Below are positions 16,920 through 25,051 of a DNA stretch of 41,606 nt, one piece after another. The notes beneath the pieces were generated by a model, which ran no database searches, was not told the DNA's origin, and saw only the letters and a list, made by a program, of their open reading frames with translations. This DNA comes from Acidobacteriota bacterium (GTDB lineage Bacteria; Acidobacteriota; Terriglobia; Bryobacterales; Bryobacteraceae): the NCBI GenBank assembly GCA_016201205.1, contig JACQDF010000237.1:1-41606 (forward strand). Direction: 5' to 3'. The position numbers were made by a program, and so were the translations under genes. Position 1 is the first letter of the stretch; the number at the start of each line of letters is the position of its first letter.

Positions 16920-17687
16920 CTACGGGATGTACGTGCGAAGCAGAACGCCCTGGCCGGCCAGGTTCACCGCCCTCGCTGGTGGGATCTCCCACACGGCGCC
17001 CGGCAGGAAAGGTTCCTGACCGATCAGACCCTCCCCGCTCAATACAATGAGCGCGGACGGCCGATCCAGCGGCTCGAGCGCCAGCTTCTCCTGCAATTGC
17101 AGCCTGTGGGTATAGAAGTGAGGGCAGCACACAGGCAACGTCGAGCGTCCGGGGCACGACCCCAATTGCGATACAGCCAGCGCCTGATCGAGGTGCAATT
17201 CACGAGGACGGCCGTAGTCGTAGATCCGGTAGGTGATATCGGAGTGCTGTTGGATCTCGCACAATGCCATTCCGGCGCCGATGGAGTGAACCGTGCCGGC
17301 GGGAATAAACAAGGTGTCGCCGGGGCGGACGGCGATCCAGTTGAGCAACGCCTCGATGGTCCCGTTCTCGGCCGCGCCTCGCATGTCCTCCAGTGTGACA
17401 GGCTCGCGAAAGCCGATCGCCACCTGCGCTCCCGGCGCGACCCGCAGGATGTGCCACATCTCCGTCTTGCCGTTGGAATTCTCGTGCTCGCGGGCGTAAT
17501 CGTCGTCCGGGTGCACCTGAACCGACAGCCGTTCGGTGGTGAACAGGAATTTAATCAGCGGCAGGCTCTCGGCCTCAAACCAAACTTCACCCGTCCTGTT
17601 CTCCGGGTTGGGAAACCACGGTGCGAGCCCTGTCGATCCCCAAGCCTTCTCGTGAAACGAAGGGGCGATTGGGATAGCCGCCGTCAA
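16920..17687 (-). CDS. manA: Mannose-6-phosphate isomerase, class I type
   Basis: A 255-residue cupin enzyme that interconverts mannose-6-phosphate and fructose-6-phosphate. The zinc-site pattern of type I phosphomannose isomerases is visible: QVHPDD with Gln57 and His59, KTEMWHIL with Glu76, and IPAGTVHSIGAG with His134. It is shorter than the E. coli enzyme (about 390) but matches the compact bacterial form. The start is a TTG only 2 bp after the stop of the aminotransferase gene, implying translational coupling. It is the last gene of a coaD-aminotransferase-manA operon and is followed by a GC-rich hairpin. Its presence fits mannose catabolism or supply of mannose for glycans. Confidence 0.92.
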   Translation of the reverse strand: MTAAIPIAPSFHEKAWGSTGLAPWFPNPENRTGEVWFEAESLPLIKFLFTTERLSVQVHPDDDYAREHENSNGKTEMWHILRVAPGAQVAIGFREPVTLEDMRGAAENGTIEALLNWIAVRPGDTLFIPAGTVHSIGAGMALCEIQQHSDITYRIYDYGRPRELHLDQALAVSQLGSCPGRSTLPVCCPHFYTHRLQLQEKLALEPLDRPSALIVLSGEGLIGQEPFLPGAVWEIPPARAVNLAGQGVLLRTYIP

Positions 17688-17689
17688 AC

Positions 17690-18880
17690 TCAGTTCAGCT
17701 CCTTCAAGAAGTTTTCAATGCGGTCCAGGCCGCGCTTCAGCTCCTCCATCGAAGTGGCGTAGCTGATGCGGATGTGGCGATCGGTGCCGAACGCTTCGCC
17801 GGGCACCACGGCTACTTTGGCCTGGTCCAGCAGCTTTTCGGAGAAATCCATTGCCGAGCGGATGCCGTTCTTGCCGAAGGCCACTCCGATGTTGGGATAG
17901 GCGTAAAAGGCGCCCTTGGGCTCGACGATGCCCACACCGGGCATGGCGCGAAGCCGGCTGATCACGTAGTCACGCCGGCGGCGGTATTCCGCCAGCATGA
18001 CCCCGACCGAGTCTTGCGGCCCGCGCAGCGCCTCGATGGCCGCTTTCTGGGAAATCGAAGTCGGGTTCGACGTCATGTGGCTTTGCAGCTTGTTGATCGC
18101 GTTGATGACCGGCGCCGGCGCCAGCCCGAACCCGATGCGCCAGCCGGTCATGGCGTACGTCTTCGACAGCGAGCCGGCGACGATCACGGTTTCTTTCGCT
18201 CCTGGCAACGAAGCGATGGAAAACGGCTCCTCGCCGTACAGGAACCGGCAATAACACTCGTCGGTCATCAGCCAGATGCCGCGCCCGCTGGTGAGGCGGT
18301 AGATCTTCTCGAACTCCTCGCTGCTCAGCACGCCCCCGCTCGGGTTGGACGGCGAGTTGATCAACACGACCTTCGTTCGCGAGGTCAGATACGGCTCGAT
18401 CATGGAAGCGCTCAGCGTGAATCCGGCGTCCTCGTCGGTGCGGACAAAGACGCACTTGCCGCCGGCGTAATTTACAACGTCTTTATACGTGACCCAGTAT
18501 GGCACCGGGATGATGACCTCGTCGCCGGGGTTCACCAGCACCTGCATCAGGTTGAAGATGACGTGCTTGCCTCCCACGGTGACGATGCACTCGTTGGGTT
18601 TGTAGTTGGTGCCGTAATCGGTCGCGTGACGCTCCGAGATCGCCTCTTTCAGCTCCTGGACGCCGCCGGCCGCGGTGTACTTGGTGAAGTTCTCGTGGAT
18701 GGCGCGGATCGCTGCCTGCTTGACGTTGTCGGGAGTGGGAAAATCCGGTTCGCCGGCGCCAAAATCCACCACATCCAATCCCTGGCGGCGCAGGCGGTCG
18801 GCTGCCGCCGCCACCTTCATGGTGGACGATTCGCTGATCAGGGAGATGCGTTCCGCGAGTGCTGCAATTGCTGTGCTCAA
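17690..18880 (-). CDS. Aspartate aminotransferase-like PLP enzyme (class I/II)
   Basis: A 396-residue fold-type I aminotransferase. The N-terminal DFGAGEPDFPTPDNVKQAA (39-57), substrate and cofactor residues in SPSNPSGG (176-183), the pair MTDECYCRF (205-213) and the PLP lysine motif SLSKTYAMTGWRIGF with Lys240 are all present; IRISYATS near 370 holds the Arg that binds the substrate carboxylate. These are typical of the AspB/AspC-1b branch, which transfers the amino group between aspartate and 2-oxoglutarate; related prephenate aminotransferases look alike, so the exact substrate is open. The start is TTG with AAGAGGG 8 bases upstream. It follows coaD by 18 bp and is coupled to manA. Confidence 0.92.
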   Translation of the reverse strand: MSTAIAALAERISLISESSTMKVAAAADRLRRQGLDVVDFGAGEPDFPTPDNVKQAAIRAIHENFTKYTAAGGVQELKEAISERHATDYGTNYKPNECIVTVGGKHVIFNLMQVLVNPGDEVIIPVPYWVTYKDVVNYAGGKCVFVRTDEDAGFTLSASMIEPYLTSRTKVVLINSPSNPSGGVLSSEEFEKIYRLTSGRGIWLMTDECYCRFLYGEEPFSIASLPGAKETVIVAGSLSKTYAMTGWRIGFGLAPAPVINAINKLQSHMTSNPTSISQKAAIEALRGPQDSVGVMLAEYRRRRDYVISRLRAMPGVGIVEPKGAFYAYPNIGVAFGKNGIRSAMDFSEKLLDQAKVAVVPGEAFGTDRHIRISYATSMEELKRGLDRIENFLKELN

Positions 18881-18898
18881 CGTAGGTACCCTCTTAAC

Positions 18899-19414
18899 TT
18901 AGGCCTTGACGGGCTGTTTTTCCAGCAGACGCTCCTTGAGACGAGCTTCCACGCCGGGCGGCACCAGGCCGCTGATGTTGCCGCCGAGTTTGGCCACTTC
19001 CTTCACCAGGCGGGCGCTGATGAAGGAGTGAGCTTCGGAAGCCATCATGAAAACCGTTTCGATATTGGGCCGCAGGCGGCGGTTCATGAGCGCCATCTGC
19101 AATTCGTATTCATAATCCGAGATCGCCCGGATGCCGCGGATGATGAGCGACGCCCGGCGGGCGGCGGCGAACTCCACCAGCAGACCGTCAAAGCTGTCCA
19201 CTTCCACGTTCGGGTATTCGCGCACTACTTCCCCCAGCATCTCGACCCGCTCTTCTACGGAAAAGAGCGGCTGTTTCGATTCGTTCCTCAGGACGCCGGC
19301 GATCAGCTTGTCCACAAAGCCGGACGCCCTGGCGATCAGGTCCAGGTGCCCGTAGGTGATGGGGTCAAAGGACCCGGGATAGACAGCGACAAGATGATCC
19401 GGCTTGAGCCCCAC
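18899..19414 (-). CDS. coaD: Phosphopantetheine adenylyltransferase
   Basis: This enzyme joins ATP and 4'-phosphopantetheine to give dephospho-CoA, the penultimate step of CoA synthesis, in the cytoplasm. The nucleotidyltransferase signature VYPGSFDPITYGHLDL with the TxGH-type motif is at residues 11-26. RGIRAISDYEYELQMALMNR and the C-terminal HSFISARLVKEVAKLGGNIS are diagnostic of CoaD. I prefer the GTG at 19414, with AAGGA 9 bases upstream, giving 171 residues; a TTG three codons earlier (19423) is open but lies directly against the same AAGGA. It heads the operon with the aminotransferase and manA genes and is divergent from the fourth receptor gene. Confidence 0.96.
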   Translation of the reverse strand: MGLKPDHLVAVYPGSFDPITYGHLDLIARASGFVDKLIAGVLRNESKQPLFSVEERVEMLGEVVREYPNVEVDSFDGLLVEFAAARRASLIIRGIRAISDYEYELQMALMNRRLRPNIETVFMMASEAHSFISARLVKEVAKLGGNISGLVPPGVEARLKERLLEKQPVKA

Positions 19415-19567
19415 GGGATGCAATCCTTGATTGTAACGGAAAGCGGATGGCGATGTTGCCTTCGGCGAAAGCTCATGACATGGCTAAACCAAAGCGCAAA
19501 GGCCGCGGCCCGCGGCGCCATAGCCTTGAGGAACACCGAAGTGTCCCTGCCGCGGGCGCGGTCCGTT

Positions 19568-19596
19568 TTGCGCGTGTTCCTTAGGAGCTATATGAT
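19568..19596 (+). promoter_or_regulatory. Candidate promoter for the receptor at 19618
   Basis: TATGAT at 19591-19596 matches the -10 consensus at 5 of 6 positions. At the right distance (17 bases) upstream lies TTGCGC, which matches the -35 consensus at only 3 of 6. The leader would be about 15 bases and would contain AAGGAGG at 19607-19613. Confidence 0.3.
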
Positions 19597-19617
19597 GATC
19601 GTCGGCAAGGAGGTTTT

Positions 19618-22600
19618 ATGGGAACCGGACTGGCAACGTCGATTCTGGCGGTATGGATCACCTTGGCGGCCTCCGTTGTACGGGCCCAGGAGGTCAGTGC
19701 AGGCATCACGGGACGGATCACGGATCCGTCGGGCGCGGCGGTTGGCGGCGCGTCGGTGACTGCCCGGGACGTCGATCGCGGCACGGTGTGGCCCACCCAG
19801 TCAAACACCGAGGGCATCTATGCGTTCCCGCGCATCCCGTTGGGGAACTATGAGCTGAAGGTGGAAAGCAAAGGATTTCGGACCGCCGTACGATCGGGCA
19901 TCCGGCTCGAGCTCAACCAGCGTGCGCGCATCGACTTGCAGCTCGAGTTGGGCACTGTGACCGAGACGGTCGAGGTCACCGGAATCTCCGCCGCCCTGCA
20001 AACCGACACGACGCAGGTCGGCTCGGTGGTCAGCGGCAACACCAACGTGAACCTGCCGCTCAATGGGCGCAACTTCGTCTCCCTTACCCTGCTGGCCCCG
20101 GGTGTGACGACAACCGACCCGCGCAGCTTCACCAACGGCGAGCGCACGCGCGGCGGCGGTCGCCCTTACGTCAACGGCAACCGCGCCCAGGCCAACAACT
20201 TCCTCCTGGATGGAATCGATAACACCCATGCGTCCAACCAGTTCACGTCCTACCAGCCCAGCCCCGACGCGATCCAGGAATTCAAGATGATCACCAACAA
20301 CGCCTCGGCCGAGTTCGGCAACTTCCAGGGAGGGATCATCAACATCAGCATCAAGTCCGGAACCAACAAGTTCCACGGCGCCGTCTTCGAGTTCCTGCGC
20401 AATGACAAGCTGAACGCGAACAACTGGGCCCGGAACTGGCAGGGAACCCCCCGCCCGGCAATCCGCCACAACGTGTTCGGTGGGGCCATCGGCGGGCCCG
20501 TGCTGCGCGACAAGCTGTTTTTCTTCGCCGACTATCAGGGAATCCGCCGCGCCAACCCCGGTGCGCCTGGCGCCATTACCGTCATTCCGTCGGAATTCCG
20601 CCGGGGGGACTTCTCACGGCTGCTGACCGAACGCCAGACGCAGCTTTACAATCCCTTGACGCTGACGGCGGCGGGCGCCCGCGATCCTTTCCCGAACAAC
20701 CAGATCCCGCTCAGCCTCATCAACCCCGTCACGCGGAACCTGTTTAGCGACGCGACCCTGTACCCGGCGCCGTTGAACCCGGCGCTGCGTTTCAACCAAC
20801 TGAACACCGGCAGCACGTATGTGTTCACCGACCAGGGCGACATCCGGGCGGACGCGAAACTCACCAGCCGGGATGACTTGTCCGTCCGCTACTCCAACAG
20901 CCGTCAGGACAGCCCCAACCGCAACAGCTTCCCGCTCAACTTTGACGGCTTCTACCGGGCCCCGTTTTTGGCCGGCGTCGTCAACTGGACCCGCACGATC
21001 AGCCCGACGCTGGTGAACGAGTTCCGCGCCGGGGTGAACCGTATCGTGTTCAGCGACGGCGGTCTGGACGAAGACGTGGGCAACGTGGCCGAGAAGCTCG
21101 GCATCGCGCGGGGAAACGAGCGCGGTCCCGGGCTCATGCAACTGCAGTTCACCGGCGGCCTCGCCTCCAACATCGGCGCCACCACCATCGGCCTGTTCCG
21201 GACCAATGTGAATAACACCTATCAGTACACCGACAACCTCACCATCATCCGCGGCCGGCACATGATGAAGACCGGCTTCCAGTTCCTTCGCCAGCAGATG
21301 AACGTCTTCTATGCCGGCAACAACGGCCGCACCGGCTTCATCCGCTTTACCGGCCAGTACACGCAGGGGCCCAACGCCAACGCCCCGGCGCGGTCGACCG
21401 GCTTCCCTGAGGCCGACTTCTTCTTGGGCTTTCCCACCCGTCTGGGCCGCGGCCTCGACACCGGCACCTGGGGACATCGCAAGAACATTCTCGGCGCCTA
21501 CTTCCAGGACGACTGGCGCGTGACCGATTCGTTGACGCTGAACCTCGGCATCCGGTGGGAGTACCACAGCCCGCTCTATGAAGTCCGTAACCGCCAGTCC
21601 AACGCAGAGCCGTTCACTGGCAAGTTCCTGCTGGCCGGACAGGATGGCGCCAGCCGCGGCCTCTACAACGGCTTCTATCGCGATTGGCAGCCTCGAGTCG
21701 GGTTCGCCTGGACTCCGCAATTCCTGGATAAGAAGACCGTCCTGCGCGGCGCTTACACAATTTCGTCCTTCATGGAAGGAACCGGCGTGAACCTGCGGCT
21801 GCCGCTGAACCCCCCGTTCGCCACCGAGTACGAGACAATCTACGAAGGTCAGGCGAGGATAGGCTCGACGCTCGACCAGGGACTCACCGTGCTGCGGGCT
21901 CTGGATCCGGTGGCCGGCGCCAATATCCGGCTGTGGGACCCCAACGTTCGACCGGCCAACTCACAGCAGTGGAGCTTCATCCTCGAGCGGCAGGCCCCCG
22001 GTGAGAACGTTCTTTCCGTTGGCTACATCGGCCAGCATGGCACGCACCTGATTGTGCCCATGGCGTATTCCCAAAGGCGCCTGCTGCCCGGCGGGCGAAC
22101 CGAGCCCAGCCCGTACCTGGCGGGCAATTCCATGTGGGCGCGAATCGCCCAGATTTCCGGCACCGAGGCCAACGGCAATCAGCGCTACGACTCACTTCAG
22201 GCGAGTCTGCGCCGGCGGTTGACCCGCGGGCTGGAATACCAGCTCTCGTACACCTTCTCGAAAGGGCTCAGCGATGCGGTCGGCTTTTTCGGCGAGGGCG
22301 GCCAGGCAGCCAACCAGTCCGCCTACTGGCAGAACGTTTATGACCAGCGGGCCGAGTGGGCTCTCACCTACTTCGATGCCACTCACATTTTCGTTTACTC
22401 GGCGGTTTGGGAGCTCCCCGTCGGCCGAAACAAGCGGTTCGGCGCCGGCTGGAACACGACACTCGACCGCATTGTCTGCAACTGGCAGTTGAGCGGAATC
22501 CTGAATCTGCGTGGCGGTTTCCCGCTGACCATCACGGCGCTCGACCGTTCCGGCACCGTCTCGCGTGGGCCGCGTGCTGATCGAATCGCGGATGGCAAGG

Positions 22601-22914
22601 GAAAGGGCGAGGTGGGCCCAGGTAAGTCCTGGTTCGACACCAGCGCGTTCCGCCAGCCGGTCGCCGGCGCCCATGGCAGCTCCGGCAACGGCGTCGTGCG
22701 AGGGCCGGGGTACAAGAACTTTGATCTGTCGGTGCAGAAGGTCATCCCCATTACCGAGTCCAAGCGGCTGGAGTTCCGGACCGAATTCTTTAACCTCACC
22801 AACACTGTGGTGTTCAACACACCGGTCACCGCCGTGCAGAGCGTCACCTTCGGCGAAGTAGCCGGCTCGCAGGGGGAGCGCGAGATCCAGTTCGGATTGA
22901 AGTTTTACTTCTAG
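19618..22914 (+). CDS. TonB-dependent receptor-like outer membrane protein (Oar type)
   Basis: A 1098-residue protein with a strong ribosome site (AAGGAGG, 4 bases before the ATG) and a signal peptide (MGTGLATSILAVWITLAASV, then VRAQ). The regulatory-like beta-sandwich occupies about 26-110 (AGITGRITDPSGAAVGGASV, YAFPRIPLGNYELKVESKGF). The plug region contains LPLNGRNFVSLTLLAPGV and NNFLLDGIDNTHAS, followed by SGTNKFHGAVFEFLRNDKLN and a barrel closing EIQFGLKFYF. This is the clearest example in the window of the acidobacterial receptor pattern with LPLNGRNF. It converges on an exported sugar isomerase-like gene with 14 bp between stops, so the two are not one operon. Confidence 0.94.
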   Translation: MGTGLATSILAVWITLAASVVRAQEVSAGITGRITDPSGAAVGGASVTARDVDRGTVWPTQSNTEGIYAFPRIPLGNYELKVESKGFRTAVRSGIRLELNQRARIDLQLELGTVTETVEVTGISAALQTDTTQVGSVVSGNTNVNLPLNGRNFVSLTLLAPGVTTTDPRSFTNGERTRGGGRPYVNGNRAQANNFLLDGIDNTHASNQFTSYQPSPDAIQEFKMITNNASAEFGNFQGGIINISIKSGTNKFHGAVFEFLRNDKLNANNWARNWQGTPRPAIRHNVFGGAIGGPVLRDKLFFFADYQGIRRANPGAPGAITVIPSEFRRGDFSRLLTERQTQLYNPLTLTAAGARDPFPNNQIPLSLINPVTRNLFSDATLYPAPLNPALRFNQLNTGSTYVFTDQGDIRADAKLTSRDDLSVRYSNSRQDSPNRNSFPLNFDGFYRAPFLAGVVNWTRTISPTLVNEFRAGVNRIVFSDGGLDEDVGNVAEKLGIARGNERGPGLMQLQFTGGLASNIGATTIGLFRTNVNNTYQYTDNLTIIRGRHMMKTGFQFLRQQMNVFYAGNNGRTGFIRFTGQYTQGPNANAPARSTGFPEADFFLGFPTRLGRGLDTGTWGHRKNILGAYFQDDWRVTDSLTLNLGIRWEYHSPLYEVRNRQSNAEPFTGKFLLAGQDGASRGLYNGFYRDWQPRVGFAWTPQFLDKKTVLRGAYTISSFMEGTGVNLRLPLNPPFATEYETIYEGQARIGSTLDQGLTVLRALDPVAGANIRLWDPNVRPANSQQWSFILERQAPGENVLSVGYIGQHGTHLIVPMAYSQRRLLPGGRTEPSPYLAGNSMWARIAQISGTEANGNQRYDSLQASLRRRLTRGLEYQLSYTFSKGLSDAVGFFGEGGQAANQSAYWQNVYDQRAEWALTYFDATHIFVYSAVWELPVGRNKRFGAGWNTTLDRIVCNWQLSGILNLRGGFPLTITALDRSGTVSRGPRADRIADGKGKGEVGPGKSWFDTSAFRQPVAGAHGSSGNGVVRGPGYKNFDLSVQKVIPITESKRLEFRTEFFNLTNTVVFNTPVTAVQSVTFGEVAGSQGEREIQFGLKFYF

Positions 22915-22928
22915 CGGTCGCGGCTTCA

Positions 22929-23930
22929 CTAGAGAGCCATTCGCTCACGAGCGTAATGGAGGCATGCCTTCACGTTGTCCTCTTCCAGTTGCCACTGCGC
23001 CTGCTTGGGAAGAGTGCTCAGCATCGGGAGAGGCCTGGTGACGCGCGCTTTGCGCACCATGCGCAACGTCTTGGACAGCCGGCGCGCCGAAGCGTCGGGG
23101 AACGTCACCCAGTATTTCTCGCTCAGGCACGGCACTTTCAGTGGATCGCGGGTGATCATCTCGAGCGTCATCCTGGTTTGGGGCCGTGCCTGCGCGATCG
23201 TTTTCACGATGCGCGGCATGTCGAGCATGCCCTCACCAAAAGGCACTTCCGCCAGCAGGAAGCCGTCGGCGTATTCTTCGACGGCCATGTCTTTCAGATG
23301 CGTCGAAAAGGCAAAGGGCGCCAGGCGCTCGACGACCTCCATCGGATCGTCGAGCAGCGAGATGTTGTTGCCCGTATCGAGGCAGACGCCGAGGTGGCCG
23401 CTCGAATACCGCTTGAGGATGGCGACGAATTCCTCCACCGTCCAGTCCTTGTGATTCTCGAGCGCCCAGGGCATTCCGGCCTTCTCGGCTAATGGGACGC
23501 CGCGCCCGATCGCCTGGTGCGAGTTGGCGACGAACTGCTTCCAGTCATCGGGCGTGTTGAAGGTCTCATAGCGGCGGCCGCCGAGACAGGCGGAGCGAAC
23601 GCAGAGCGCACCCGCTTCTTTGGCCGCGGCCAGCGTTTTCTGGAAGGCTTCATCGGCGTCCGAACGCGGCAAGCCGGCCATCACCTCGATGTACATGCCG
23701 TACTGCTAGGCCTTCTGCCGCAGATTCCGCAAATAGTCAGGGGCTTGCGAAGCAAGCGACGCCTGGATGCCGCCGGAGCCGAGCGAGTGGCAGTATTCGA
23801 GAAACTCGAGCGTGTCTTTGGGGCGGCGCACCGACAGGTAGGAGGTGGTGGCGATGCCCATCTTCGATGGCGACGTCGCCCCGGCCAGAGGCGCGGCCAG
23901 AGCGGCGAGAAAGGTGCGTCGAGTGCTCAT
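22929..23930 (-). pseudogene. Exported sugar isomerase/epimerase-like gene with in-frame stop
   Basis: Two open frames in the same phase read as one protein split by a TAG at 23706-23708. The upstream part starts at ATG 23930 with a Tat- or Sec-like signal (MSTRRTFLAALAAPLAG) and continues KMGIATTSYLSVRRPKDTLE to LRNLRQKA. After the TAG the frame resumes QYGMYIEVMAGLPRSDADEA and runs through the TIM-barrel core: GMPWALENHKDWTVEEFVAI, HLGVCLDTGNNISLLDDPME and STHLKDMAVEEY, with the Glu, Asp and His metal-site residues of the xylose-isomerase-like family. Total span is 334 codons, the family's usual length. Candidate roles are sugar-phosphate or inositol-type isomerisation. A single base change (CAG or GAG to TAG) or a read error would explain the break. 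Confidence 0.85.
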
Positions 23931-23942
23931 GGGAGAATAGCC

Positions 23943-23954
23943 CATAATCTATCA
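23943..23954. repeat. 12-bp direct repeat, copy 1
   Basis: CATAATCTATCA occurs here and again at 23989-24000, 46 bases apart start to start, in the short region between the divergent isomerase-like gene and rmuC. It contains CATAAT, a 5 of 6 match to the -10 consensus on the plus strand. Function unknown. Confidence 0.6.
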
Positions 23955-23988
23955 CAGCTCGCTTCGAGTGCTGGTGGCTGGAATCGGT

Positions 23989-24000
23989 CATAATCTATCA
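23989..24000. repeat. 12-bp direct repeat, copy 2
   Basis: Second exact copy of CATAATCTATCA, ending 19 bases before the TTG start of rmuC. A regulator site or promoter duplication are both possible; no good -35 hexamer was found. Confidence 0.6.
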
Positions 24001-24019
24001 TGTCCATGGGGAGACGGGT

Positions 24020-25036
24020 TTGACGGACCAAGTGGTGCTGTTCTTCGGCCTGGTTGCCGCATTCGTGGCCGGTGGCGCGCTGGTATGGCTGCTGTTGCGG
24101 CGTGGCGGACGGCACGACGCGCTCGCGGAAGGCTTGCGCGACTCCTTGAGGCAGTTGGAAGAGAAGCTCCATCAATTCGAAGTGGCCAGAGAAGGCGCCC
24201 ACGCCGGCTTGCGCGAGCAGATCAAATCGCTTGCCGCCAGCGAGCTCGAGCTACAAAGGGAAACCGCGCGGCTGGCTGGCGCTCTCCGCTCGCCCGGGGT
24301 CCGCGGGCGATGGGGCGAGATGCAGTTGCGGCGCGTGGTCGAGCTGGCGGGCATGGCGCCGCACTGCGATTTCACCGAACAGCCCACCTCCGGGAACGAA
24401 GACAAACGCCTGCGGCCGGACCTGGTGGTGCATCTGCCCAACCGCCGCTCGATCGTGATCGACGCCAAGACCTCGCTTTCGGCCTATCTGGAAGCGACCG
24501 AAGCAATCGAGGAAGCGGTGCGGACGGCGAAGTTGAAGGAGCACGCCTCGCAGATCCGCGCCCAGATTGTGCGGCTGGGGACGAAATCATATTGGGAGCA
24601 GTTTGCCGATGCGCCGGAGTTTGCGGTGCTGTTCCTGCCCGGCGAAGCGTTTTTCAGCGCGGCGCTGACCGAGGAGCCGGATCTGCTCGAATACGGCGCG
24701 GAACGCAAGGTGATCCTGGCCACGCCGACGACGCTCATCGCGCTGTTGAAGGCTGTAGCTTACGGCTGGCGGCAGCAGCGGGCCGCCGACCGCGCCGAGG
24801 AGATCCGCGAGATCGGCTCGGAATTGTACGAGCGCCTGCGGGCGATGGTGGTCGAGCTGAGCGTTCTGGGGAGCCAGCTCGAGCGCGCCGCGCACAGTTA
24901 CAACCGCGCGGTGGCCGTATGGGAGTCGCGGGTGGCGCCGGGCGCGAAGCGCATGCATGAGTTAGGCGCAGGCGGCGGAGAGCAAGCGGAGTCCCCGCGG
25001 CCTGTCGAGACGCCGCTGCGAACCCCGAGGAGCTAG
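24020..25036 (+). CDS. rmuC: DNA recombination protein RmuC
   Basis: A 338-residue protein beginning at TTG, with one N-terminal membrane segment (VVLFFGLVAAFVAGGALVWL) followed by a coiled coil (about 30-90, LRDSLRQLEEKLHQFEVARE). The RmuC nuclease-like core follows: GRWGEMQLRRVVELAGM (about 95-112), FTEQPTSGNEDKRLRPDLVV, IVIDAKTSLSAYLEA, FAVLFLPGEAFFSAAL and VILATPTTLIALLKAVAYGW. The PDLVV and IDAKTSL segments carry the acidic and Lys residues of the restriction-endonuclease-like fold. RmuC limits inversions at short inverted repeats in E. coli. The start fits the membrane segment; GGGGAGACGGG precedes it. A GTG-started gene follows 15 bp later, so they may be co-transcribed. Confidence 0.95.
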   Translation: MTDQVVLFFGLVAAFVAGGALVWLLLRRGGRHDALAEGLRDSLRQLEEKLHQFEVAREGAHAGLREQIKSLAASELELQRETARLAGALRSPGVRGRWGEMQLRRVVELAGMAPHCDFTEQPTSGNEDKRLRPDLVVHLPNRRSIVIDAKTSLSAYLEATEAIEEAVRTAKLKEHASQIRAQIVRLGTKSYWEQFADAPEFAVLFLPGEAFFSAALTEEPDLLEYGAERKVILATPTTLIALLKAVAYGWRQQRAADRAEEIREIGSELYERLRAMVVELSVLGSQLERAAHSYNRAVAVWESRVAPGAKRMHELGAGGGEQAESPRPVETPLRTPRS

Positions 25037-25051
25037 AGAGGAGCAAGCGTT

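Noticed and set aside
18899..19423. TTG at 19423 as the coaD start
   Set aside because: AAGGA abuts it directly, whereas the GTG at 19414 has a proper 9-base spacing; kept only as an alternative.
23706..23708. TAG decoded as pyrrolysine or by programmed read-through
   Set aside because: No pyl genes or read-through signal are visible and the position is not in the active site; a nonsense change or error is simpler.
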